From: an uncultured Lachnospiraceae bacterium
Lineage (GTDB): Bacteria > Bacillota > Clostridia > Lachnospirales > Lachnospiraceae
Assembly: GCA_910587895.1 (NCBI GenBank)
Contig: CAJUOE010000157.1
Coordinates: 1 to 64,000 of the forward strand
DNA length: 64,000 nucleotides
Direction: 5' to 3'
The position numbers were made by a program, and so were the translations under genes. Below are positions 11,001 through 17,597 of this stretch, piece after piece (the stretch's first letter is position 1; each line of letters opens with the position of its first letter). The notes beneath the pieces are model-generated. The model was not told the DNA's origin, did not search any database, and saw only the letters and a program-made list of their open reading frames with translations.

Positions 11001-14000
11001 GTCTTCGTCCTGTCAAAAGGAACTTCCGCTCCATGAAATCTTTCCAGCCGTTGGACGTCTGACTCCGAAACCAGGGATATCTGATCCAAACACCGACAGG
11101 AAATCATTCCCCACAACACCTGCACCAGCATTCTCGACAATCCTTTTGCGGTCTCTTCCCTGTATAAGTCTCTGCGGTAGTCCAGAGAAATTTCATAACC
11201 GCCCTGTCCTTTCATCACCATCACGGAAATATCCGCCTGCACCTGGCCAGTTGAAAGGGGCTGTGCCGGACGCCTTGTTCCATCCAGCGACAGTCCTTTG
11301 AGCATTTCTCCCTGATATACGAACAGAATATCCGAAGCAATTCCGTAATCCCTTGCCAGCTCTTCAAAAGAAATCACATCATGTTCCATAGTTTCATAAA
11401 AATTCTTCTGGAATTCCTGTAAATACTCCTCTACCGACAGGCTTTCTTCCCAGGACTGGCATATGGGAAGCGTCCGCACAAACATGCCCACCGATTCCGC
11501 CAGCTCTGTACAATGCCTGCCATTGTTGACCGTACAAAACAGGCTCCGGTTCCCCCCTGTATACTTTCCAAGGGCATAAGCAAAAGCTCCCAAAAACAAT
11601 GTATTTTCTGAAATTCCCTTCTGCCTCGCAAACTGCTCCACCTCCATCACGGAAAGCTCTTCCCTTAAGGACATTTGTACGTTTCCGCTGCTGGCGCCGG
11701 GTGACTTCATTCTGTAATCTTTCAACAGGGCCTCTCCCATCTCCCCGCCATCCAGTTTAGACTTAAAGTATTCCCTCGCCGCCTGATACTCGGACGTCTG
11801 TTTCACCGTTTCCTCATACGCAGACACATCCATCAGGGATATTTCCTCCACCTTTGGCTCCTCACCTTTGTAAAAGAGGGATATTTCTTCCAGAAATACG
11901 CTTACCGAGGTGCCGTCAAAAATCAGATGGTGTACGTCAAAGAAGAAATACCTGTGGGTCTTGCCGCTGCCATCCGCCATGCGGTATAAGACCATGCGGT
12001 ATAAAGGCTCCTGTCCTATAACAAAGGGGCGGACAAAGCCTTTCTCTGCTGCTTTCATGTCCCTGGCTGTACAATCCTGCACGTTTGCATCCAAATATTC
12101 CGGACAAAGCTCCATGAGAGGCGTTCCCTCTTTCTGCACAATCTTCACGCCGAACGCAGGGTGCATGGCAACCGCCTTTTTTACCGCCTCCCGAAACCGC
12201 ATTAAGTCAATATGCTCCGGCAGCTCGCAGCACATGGGAATATTATACATCGTACACTCCGGTTCATTGACGCATTCCAGATAAACGCCCATCTGGGAAT
12301 CCGTAAGAAACCATTCCTTCCGCTCTTTTGTACGCTCCCGTATTCTATCCCATGCCACGGCACATTCCCCGGCATCTTCCATCTCCTGCAACAGCAACGC
12401 AATCTTCTCCGGCGTCCTGCCTTTTAATACCATTCCCGGCGTCAGGGAAAAATCCGCAAGACATTCTATCAATTTCAGGACATTGATGGAATCCCCGCCC
12501 AACTGGAAAAAGTCGTCCCCGATCCCGATTCTTCCACAGTGCAGAATTTCTTCAAAGGCCAGGCATATCCGTTTCTGCATCTCATCCTCCGGCTCCCTGT
12601 ACGTATCTTTGTACTCTGAAAGTCCCGGCGGCAAGAGCGCCGTCCTGTCCAGCTTTCCATTTGCATTCTTCGGAAGCTCTTCCATTCTTTTCAAAAAACG
12701 GGGAATCATGTAATCCGGCAGTCCCTCCTTCAGGCAGGCCTTTATATCCTCAGGCGCAATTTCCTCACCAGCCACATAATATCCGCACAGGTAATTCTGC
12801 CCGTTTTCATCTTCAAAGGCTTTCACCACGGCATTTCTCACTCCCGGAACTGCCGACATACGGATCTCAATTTCTCCCGTCTCCACACGCTGTCCATTGA
12901 TTTTTACCATCCAGTCCCTGCGATTTACATAAATAAAATTCCCATCCGGCAGTTTCTTTCCAATATCCCCCGTATGCAGCAGAACCTTTCCGTCCTCCTT
13001 AAGCTCAAATGTCCGGGCGCTTTGTTCTTCCATATTCAGATAACATTCGCCAAGAACGCCAAGAATGCAAATTTCTCCCTCTTCGCCATCAGGAACTTCC
13101 CTGCCCTGCTCATCCAGCAAAAACATCTCCACATCCTGCGCAGGTTTTCCGATCGGGGTATTCTCCATTGGCTCCTCTACTTTAAAAGCTGATACCATGC
13201 TCGTTGTCTCACTGCAGCCATATAGATTGTACAGCACATAACCGTCACCGCTTAACATGGATACCCGCTCACTTCCGGTCATTACCTTTTTCAGCGCTTT
13301 CCCACGATTCTTAAAATAACGCAGCATCTGCGGGCTGATGAAACCGCAGGTAATTTCCTTTTTTGCATAATAAGACTCCAGCAGGCGCACATCCCTGCGA
13401 ACCTCCTCGGAAAGCATATGGACACAGCCGCCGCTGCTTAAAATGGCATAATACTCCAGCACCAACACTACAAAAGATAACGGCGCAGCGGCCGCCAGCC
13501 GTTCCTCTTTCCCTAAACCAAGGGTTTCGACATTCCTCATCGCTCCCATATAGAGGCTTCCATGGCTGTGAACAATTCCCTTGGGACGTCCGGTAGAACC
13601 CGACGTATAAATAATCATGGCTCTGTCCCTGTCTGCCGCTGTATATTCCCCAGCCGGCTCATACTGCCCGATATCCTCCATCCAGGCGCCATCAATCATG
13701 CACGCCGCCCCGCAGTCTTTTCGGATATAGTCAATTCTCTCCGGCGGATATTCCGGAAGCAGCGGTACAAAAGCTGCCCCCGCCATCAGGATTCCGATTT
13801 CCGCCGCCACATATTCCATCCGCCTGTCCATACATACCAATACTGCCCGGCCGGCTATATTTCCCATCTCCAAAAGCCTTGCCGCAACCCGGCCGCTCTG
13901 ATCGGCAAGTTCCTGATACGTCGTACTCCTCGCACCGCCCAGGTCAACAATTGCCACCTGGTCCGGCTGTTCGTCCACTGTCTTTTTAAATCTGTCCAGA

Positions 14001-14008
14001 AAGTTCAT
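5030..14008 (-). CDS. Three-module NRPS with terminal reductase (A-T-C-A-T-C-A-T-R)
   Basis: A 2,992-residue nonribosomal peptide synthetase. Domains by approximate residue: A1 1-460 (YTSGSTGRPKG near 133), T1 with LGGDS near 503, C with HHLIFDG near 693, A2 (YTSGSTGVPKG near 1154), T2 with the odd core AGLTSIG near 1529, C with HHIISDG near 1701, A3 (YTSGSTGKPKG near 2156), T3 with NGGTS near 2541, and a reductase from ~2630 with TGATGFLG and YIDTKFRAEK. There is no thioesterase, so the chain should be released by NAD(P)H reduction as an aldehyde or alcohol. A1 lacks the Asp that binds the alpha-amino group of amino acids. The start at 14008 has GGAGG 8 bases upstream; the longer ATG at 14023 is itself part of that site. 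Related reductase-ended clusters of gut Clostridia make peptide aldehydes and pyrazinones. Confidence 0.95.
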   Translation of the reverse strand: MNFLDRFKKTVDEQPDQVAIVDLGGARSTTYQELADQSGRVAARLLEMGNIAGRAVLVCMDRRMEYVAAEIGILMAGAAFVPLLPEYPPERIDYIRKDCGAACMIDGAWMEDIGQYEPAGEYTAADRDRAMIIYTSGSTGRPKGIVHSHGSLYMGAMRNVETLGLGKEERLAAAAPLSFVVLVLEYYAILSSGGCVHMLSEEVRRDVRLLESYYAKKEITCGFISPQMLRYFKNRGKALKKVMTGSERVSMLSGDGYVLYNLYGCSETTSMVSAFKVEEPMENTPIGKPAQDVEMFLLDEQGREVPDGEEGEICILGVLGECYLNMEEQSARTFELKEDGKVLLHTGDIGKKLPDGNFIYVNRRDWMVKINGQRVETGEIEIRMSAVPGVRNAVVKAFEDENGQNYLCGYYVAGEEIAPEDIKACLKEGLPDYMIPRFLKRMEELPKNANGKLDRTALLPPGLSEYKDTYREPEDEMQKRICLAFEEILHCGRIGIGDDFFQLGGDSINVLKLIECLADFSLTPGMVLKGRTPEKIALLLQEMEDAGECAVAWDRIRERTKERKEWFLTDSQMGVYLECVNEPECTMYNIPMCCELPEHIDLMRFREAVKKAVAMHPAFGVKIVQKEGTPLMELCPEYLDANVQDCTARDMKAAEKGFVRPFVIGQEPLYRMVLYRMADGSGKTHRYFFFDVHHLIFDGTSVSVFLEEISLFYKGEEPKVEEISLMDVSAYEETVKQTSEYQAAREYFKSKLDGGEMGEALLKDYRMKSPGASSGNVQMSLREELSVMEVEQFARQKGISENTLFLGAFAYALGKYTGGNRSLFCTVNNGRHCTELAESVGMFVRTLPICQSWEESLSVEEYLQEFQKNFYETMEHDVISFEELARDYGIASDILFVYQGEMLKGLSLDGTRRPAQPLSTGQVQADISVMVMKGQGGYEISLDYRRDLYREETAKGLSRMLVQVLWGMISCRCLDQISLVSESDVQRLERFHGAEVPFDRTKTVVDLFREQVKNRPGDIAFVCLDQTYTYAQTDEITDRLAAYIAGMGIGREQTVSVLIPRCEYMVLASLGILKARAAYQPLDPTYPKDRLSFMIQDADAKLLIAEEKLLHLVEGYQGRILLTKDIPGLPEVKKNEVPCPPEPEDLFILLYTSGSTGVPKGCMLEHRNLTAFSQWYREYYDLQPDSRVAAYASYGFDAHMMDIYPALTAGASVCIIDESIRLDLNELNRYFQKQGVTHAFMTTQIGRAFATGVQCRNLKHLSMGGEALTPFEPVGDTKYYNVYGPTECTIFTTAYPLERYEEEFPIGKPLSNMKVYVVDSCGRRVPTGVPGELWITGYQVSRGYLNRPEKTAESYSENPFSDAEGYRRAYHTGDIVRFLPNGNIQFIGRRDGQVKIRGFRIELTEVEEIIRKFPGISDATVVAFDEPGGGKYIAAYVVAAMQVDVEAMNAFIRESKPPYMVPAVTMQIDRIPLNQNQKVDKKALPKPQRKKEEWKEPTGAVQQKIFDCVAKIIGHREFGASTDIYQAGLTSIGAVRLNALLSTAFEGAVVRNKDLKEYNTVEKLEELLLKRKEKETFEIQDVYPLTQTQNGIFVECTANPGSTIYNIPFLFRLDEKVDLARLKKAAEETVEAHPYIKTTLFMDEKGDILQKRNDNAPFEVEIKDQLCREELVRPYQLLEERLFCIELYETEEGKYLFLEFHHIISDGTSCGIFIRDMNAAYDGRKPEAESFSGFEAALVEQKALQGEEYKRAREYYDSIFSGCDTEFLPAQDKSGTASVGMYKRDVRVDMGELLAFCEEKKITMNTLFTAAFGFVAGRYVYKDEAVFTTIYNGRNDSRLASVISMLVKTLPVYCNIDGEQEIDCYMKETGEQLLNSMNADIYSFAEISRAYGIKADILFAFQGDDFRFEEIAGQKAVLEELHLDTAKAPLSVDVAVNENEICYQVEYRSDMYEESTIAGLVDSFAVVVEEFCKKKFLKEVSMLSGEARKELEGYNETDCPVEQVTANVLLERQAALHPDKTAVIAGGETRTFRELNENANRIANRLLDMGLHTERMVGVMMPRTVDVYAVRQGIMKAGGAFVPIDPEYPDERIIYILEDSGAEFVIMPKELIRQRSQFLHRIAAKVLCLEELLEGEGNIENPRTDIRPENLCYCIYTSGSTGKPKGVMIEHRNLVNYVDDNPYNVEAQSYIHNATVSLAFAAITFDVSILEECIPLYHGITVCMANEEEIHNPFALSKLILAHGVDMMTCTPSFLINIIDMPELKEALSQIKVFNVGAEAFPDALYEKIMSLGTAPIIFNGYGPTETTIGCAFEQVTGEKITIGKPMSNIKMMTIDKYRNLLPAGAPGELLIIGNGVGRGYVGKPEMTVDKFITFEGRKAYRSGDLARWNHHGKIEFMGRMDNQVKLRGLRVELDEIENVMNRYPGVKSSVVLVKEKDANQFLCGYFVAEDKVDEQSLTCFMQKYLTPYMVPGVLMQLPELPLTNNGKVDKRALPEPDYTQESKNYIAPRTELQRKLCEIFAMALGVEKVGIEDDFFENGGTSLSASKVAMKCMSAGIGVSYADLFEYKTPLALERYLMGRVSQDAQSGMEGQTAGESLKQDDPERILSRNTPEYVDEVCPSAIGNVLLTGATGFLGAHILKTLLETTDNTIYCLLRKGGAPSSEKRLKSMLVYYFSDTYEELFGKRIVVIEGDITDEKKVESLKQYDFAQVINCAACVKHFSADDTLERVNYQGVLHLIGLCRDTGRELIQISTVSVAGENVGHEFPKEKKIHENELDFGQRITNKYIDTKFRAEKAVLAAVAKGMKGRVIRVGNLMSRVSDGEFQINSVTNGFMRTLRGYVALGKFPVSQLDMPAEFSPIDSTAEAIVKLAGAGGGFNVFHAYSSYVIQMADVVEQMNSLGIAIETVSDEEFGASLQKALEDEEKNQLISGLIAYLPGDQEQGGVYIDADNSFTTKILYRLGFKWPMPDKDYLHNALEALETLGFFDGKI

Positions 14009-14110
14009 CCCTGTTTCCTCCATAATAAAATTTCACACTAAAATAATTTACAGATAAAAACAGTTTATCAGAAAACTTCCTCATTTTTTGCATTTGAGAA
14101 TACATTGCAC

Positions 14111-14138
14111 TTTTTTGAGCATAATTTGTCTCAAAAAA
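14111..14138. promoter_or_regulatory. Inverted repeat upstream of the NRPS operon
   Basis: A perfect 9-bp inverted repeat (TTTTTTGAG / CTCAAAAAA) with a 10-base loop lies in the 159-bp gap between the CAP-protein stop and the NRPS start. It may be a weak terminator for the CAP gene or an operator for the operon. A second, shorter dyad (GATAAA/TTTATC) lies nearer the NRPS gene. I see no convincing -35/-10 pair. Confidence 0.4.
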
Positions 14139-14167
14139 TATAGTTCCCAGTTATCTCTCAATAACAG

Positions 14168-15154
14168 CTATAACCTGAAAAATTTCACCTGATAGGAAAC
14201 CGTCTCGTCCAATCCGGTTATCTTCACGTTAAAGGTATCCCCCGCGCGATAGCTTATATTCTTCGGCCGGAAAATAATACATCCCTGTTGTCCGTAATAG
14301 CTGTTTTCCACATTAAAATATCCGTTTGATTTCTTAGCTCCAAACGTCCACTTTTTTGTCTTTTTTCCTCTTTTACGCGTAAGCGTGACCTTAATTTTAG
14401 ACTTTTCGACCGGTTTTCCCATGCTGATGCTCCACGGCATACTGTCAGAAAAATATTCGATCGGCATATTCTGCGCCGGCCATGCCACGCCGTAATATTG
14501 CGTATCCGTAAAATTCCCGTCGAATGCATACATCGCGGCGTAATTATTCACATAACCAAAACCTGTTTTCTTCATGGATGGATTTAAAACCCAGCGCCTG
14601 TGGCCGACACGGTCAATATTGCCGGCATCGTCGTCTGCCATCCACTGCCAGACCACATTATAGGCGAGGTTGCAAGGCCATGAAGTCATTGCAAGATTGC
14701 TGGATCCTGCTCCTTCATGCCCCAGCTTATACAGATCATCCGGCATTTTATTCGGCCGCTGTGGGAAATGGGATAATTCATGGTTCGCGGCGTTGGTTAA
14801 TGCCGCAGCCTGGCACGCCTTATTGTAGGATTTGTCCAGCTTGACATTCGCAGGCACCCCGGCTATGTAACGCATCGTATTTAAGGCCTTTAATCCCTGA
14901 TTCAGAGAAGACTTTTTTAATTCTCCCGCCCGATACGAAGATGGCTTCACCGAAGGCTTTTTGGCATAGCTTACCTGACTGTTGGTATCAAACTTATGAT
15001 TTTTCACAAATTTGCGGATGTCCTTCTGAGAATGATACTGCACGTTCATCCCGCTGGTCTTCGGTTTTGCCTGGCTGGGAAATGATACCGAGGTTATTCC
15101 CAGCAACAGGACCAGCAAAAAAGCCGACAGCCGCGTTATGTACTTTTTCTTCAT
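14168..15154 (-). CDS. Secreted CAP-domain (SCP/PR-1-like) protein
   Basis: A 328-residue exported protein. The N-terminus has lysines, a hydrophobic stretch (SAFLLVLLLGITSVS) and a likely signal peptidase site near SQA. The middle (about residues 75-200) matches the CAP fold: LNTMRYIAGVP early, then NAANHELSHFPQRP, and GHRRWVLNP, typical of bacterial CAP/SCP proteins. The C-terminal ~120 residues are probably a beta-sandwich with basic patches. CAP proteins are extracellular; their biochemical role in Firmicutes is mostly unknown. The start is the ATG at 15154 with GGAGGG 8 bases before it; the GTG three codons earlier overlaps that site. It is co-directional with the NRPS operon but separated by an inverted repeat, so a functional link is not shown. 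Confidence 0.85.
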   Translation of the reverse strand: MKKKYITRLSAFLLVLLLGITSVSFPSQAKPKTSGMNVQYHSQKDIRKFVKNHKFDTNSQVSYAKKPSVKPSSYRAGELKKSSLNQGLKALNTMRYIAGVPANVKLDKSYNKACQAAALTNAANHELSHFPQRPNKMPDDLYKLGHEGAGSSNLAMTSWPCNLAYNVVWQWMADDDAGNIDRVGHRRWVLNPSMKKTGFGYVNNYAAMYAFDGNFTDTQYYGVAWPAQNMPIEYFSDSMPWSISMGKPVEKSKIKVTLTRKRGKKTKKWTFGAKKSNGYFNVENSYYGQQGCIIFRPKNISYRAGDTFNVKITGLDETVSYQVKFFRL

Positions 15155-15230
15155 ATATTTCACCCTCCTTCATACAAATATCTGAAAATATTATACTATA
15201 GCTCTTACATATTTACAATCAGGAAAAGAT

Positions 15231-16568
15231 TTACATATTGGCTGACAATCTCCTGTACTCCCTGCGGTAAAAGACAACGGAACAGCCCATGGCGATGGTC
15301 CATCCAACCGGCCATGCGCACCAGATACCAGTTGCCAAACCCGTCACATTGGAAAATACAAATGCCAGGACGACACGCAGAATCAAATCGGTAAACGTTG
15401 CCGTCATGAATTTTTGCATCGCGCTTACGCCGCGCAAAATCCCGTCTGCCACCAGTTTTGCAGATACCACAAAATAAAATGGAGACAGTATCCACAAAAA
15501 CTGCCTGCCCGTCATCAGCGCTGCCGCAGAGTCCTGTTCCATAAACAGGAGCAGCAGATATTTTCCGAAGAAAATATACAGTATACAAAACGGAATACAC
15601 AGGCACCATACCATTTTAAGCCCCGCATAAAAAGCCTCCCGGATACGTTCATATTTACGCGCGCCAAGATTCTGCGCCGAAAAATTGGAAATCCCGTTTC
15701 CGATCGTGGTGAAAGAGGTAATCACCAGGTTATTTAACTTTACAGCAGCAGAATACCCAGCCATGACGGAGGCGCCGAATCCATTGATGACGCTTTGAAT
15801 CATGATGTTTCCCACCGAGATAAAGCTCTGCTGCAAAATACTTGGAATGGCGACCACAAGGATTTTCTTCAGTATTGCCCAGTCAAATAACGGCGGTTTT
15901 TCCGGAACCGGAATCTGCCTGAGCCTCCTCCACACCGTGAAGACGGCAAGCAGGCAGCTTACGCCCTGACAGAGGAAAGTTGCCCAGGCAACGCCCGATA
16001 CGCCCATGCCAAAGGCCTTTACAAACAGGATGTCCACCGCGACATTTGCACTGGAAGATGCGGCAAGAAAATAAAACGGCGTCCTGGAATCGCCCAGCGC
16101 AGAAAATATCCCGGTTGCAATATTATAGAAAAATACGAATGGCAGCCCCCACACATAGATATCCAGATACAGGCTCGAATCTGCAAACAGCTCCTTTGGC
16201 GTGCGGATGGACTGCAATAAGGGCCCGCACCCCAAAATGCCTGTCAACATCAGTATTCCACAGAGCACGGCGCTGAACATGCAGGCCGTCGTGACCGTAG
16301 TCTTTACCCCTTTGTAATCCTTCGCGCCAAACATCTGCGAGACAATCACCGAACATCCCATATTGCAGCCAAATGCGAAGGCGATAAATATCAGGGTAAT
16401 CTCATAGCTGTTCCCCACGGCCGCCAGCGCATGTTCCCCGATGAATTTACCTGCCACCAGGCTGTCTGCAATATTATAAAGCTGCTGAAAAATAATGCTC
16501 CCAAACAACGGCAGACAGAATTTCCACAACACTGTCTGCGGTTTTCCCACTGTCAAATCTTTATTCAT
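15231..16568 (-). CDS. MATE family efflux transporter
   Basis: A 445-residue polytopic membrane protein of the MATE superfamily, with about 12 hydrophobic segments in two halves and the family-typical early stretch PLFGSIIFQQLYNIADSLVAG. MATE proteins export organic cations, drugs or metabolites using a Na+ or H+ gradient. Unlike the MATE protein at 3226-5010 it has no extra C-terminal domain. The gene is transcribed away from a LysR-type regulator 100 bp upstream, the usual arrangement for a regulator and its target pump. The start at 16568 (ATG) is preferred over the GTG two codons earlier because AGGA lies about 9 bases before it. The substrate is unknown. Confidence 0.92.
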   Translation of the reverse strand: MNKDLTVGKPQTVLWKFCLPLFGSIIFQQLYNIADSLVAGKFIGEHALAAVGNSYEITLIFIAFAFGCNMGCSVIVSQMFGAKDYKGVKTTVTTACMFSAVLCGILMLTGILGCGPLLQSIRTPKELFADSSLYLDIYVWGLPFVFFYNIATGIFSALGDSRTPFYFLAASSSANVAVDILFVKAFGMGVSGVAWATFLCQGVSCLLAVFTVWRRLRQIPVPEKPPLFDWAILKKILVVAIPSILQQSFISVGNIMIQSVINGFGASVMAGYSAAVKLNNLVITSFTTIGNGISNFSAQNLGARKYERIREAFYAGLKMVWCLCIPFCILYIFFGKYLLLLFMEQDSAAALMTGRQFLWILSPFYFVVSAKLVADGILRGVSAMQKFMTATFTDLILRVVLAFVFSNVTGLATGIWCAWPVGWTIAMGCSVVFYRREYRRLSANM

Positions 16569-16574
16569 AACCAC

Positions 16575-16674
16575 AACGTCCTTTCCTGATTTACATATTT
16601 CCAGTTGTGTATTATAATACTTATTTAGAAATATGAAAAATATATATAATACATAGGAGAACTATAGAAATTAT
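16575..16674. promoter_or_regulatory. Divergent MATE/LysR promoter region
   Basis: This AT-rich 100-bp gap separates the divergent MATE and LysR genes. A TATAAT lies on the minus strand at 16611-16616 for the MATE gene and one on the plus strand at 16645-16650 for the regulator; neither has a good -35 box, as is common for activator-dependent LysR targets. LysR binding sites (T-N11-A dyads) would be expected here, but several overlapping AT-rich candidates exist and I cannot choose one. Confidence 0.5.
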
Positions 16675-17559
16675 ATGGATATTAATTTTGAATACTATAA
16701 GATTTTCTATTACGTCGCAAAATATGGAAATATCACCAAGGCTGCCGCCGCATTGGGCAGCAACCAGCCCAACGTCAGCCGCATCATGAAACTGCTGGAG
16801 ACACAGTTAAACTGCCGGCTCATCATACGCGAGCCGAGAGGCATCCGCCTCACCGAAACCGGGCAGCAGCTCTATGCTCACGTAGAAATTGCTTACCGCC
16901 ACCTGCTAAAAGCCCAGGAGGAAATCTGCGGACAGCCTTCCTCCGGAGAGGGCACGGTGGAAATCGGGGCGACCGAGACGGCGCTGCACCTGTTTTTATT
17001 TGATATTTTACATGATTTTAAAACGTTGTATCCGGCCATCAAGATTAACATTCACAACCACACAACACACGAGACCTTAAAACAGCTTTCCAGCGGAAAG
17101 CTTGATTTTGCGCTTATCACGACGCCATTTGAAACGCCAAAATCCGTCCGCTGTGAAAAAATGCTGGACTTTCATGAAATACTGGTCGGCGGCACCAAAT
17201 ACAAAGACCTGCGCCATGCCATGAGCCTGTCAGACATGAAAAATTATCCCTGGATTGGACTGGCAAGGGGAACGGCAACATACGAACTGTATAATGATTT
17301 CTTCCTAAGGCATAACACAGATATCAGCCTTGACATGGAAGTGGCAACATCCGGTCTGATGCTGCCACTGATAGAAAATAACCTGGGTATCGGTTTTGTA
17401 CCAAAACAGCTTGCGCTGCCCTTCCTGCAAGAGGGGAAACTCGTGCAGGTGCAGATAGACTGCGAGATTCCCCGGCGCCAGATTCAGCTTGTCTCCGACA
17501 AAGGTCGGGGAAAAAGCCTGGCGGCAGATACATTTTATAAATACTTAAAAAACCATTGA
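16675..17559 (+). CDS. LysR family transcriptional regulator
   Basis: A 294-residue LysR-type regulator of normal length. The N-terminal winged helix-turn-helix spans residues ~1-60 (YYKIFYYVAKYGNITKAAAA, then SNQPNVSRIMKLLE); the periplasmic-binding-like effector domain follows from ~residue 90 (VEIGATETALHLFLFDIL). Such proteins usually control themselves and a divergent gene, here the MATE transporter. The inducer is not predictable from the sequence. It converges with the permease gene at 17598; the 38-bp gap has only a weak 5-bp hairpin (GGAAA/TTTCC). Confidence 0.93.
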   Translation: MDINFEYYKIFYYVAKYGNITKAAAALGSNQPNVSRIMKLLETQLNCRLIIREPRGIRLTETGQQLYAHVEIAYRHLLKAQEEICGQPSSGEGTVEIGATETALHLFLFDILHDFKTLYPAIKINIHNHTTHETLKQLSSGKLDFALITTPFETPKSVRCEKMLDFHEILVGGTKYKDLRHAMSLSDMKNYPWIGLARGTATYELYNDFFLRHNTDISLDMEVATSGLMLPLIENNLGIGFVPKQLALPFLQEGKLVQVQIDCEIPRRQIQLVSDKGRGKSLAADTFYKYLKNH

Positions 17560-17597
17560 TATCTGCCACCGGAAAACATTTCCAAAAACCATTTCCC

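Noticed and set aside
17560..17597. Terminator between the LysR and permease genes.
   Set aside because: Only a 5-bp stem (GGAAA/TTTCC) without a T-run; too weak to call.
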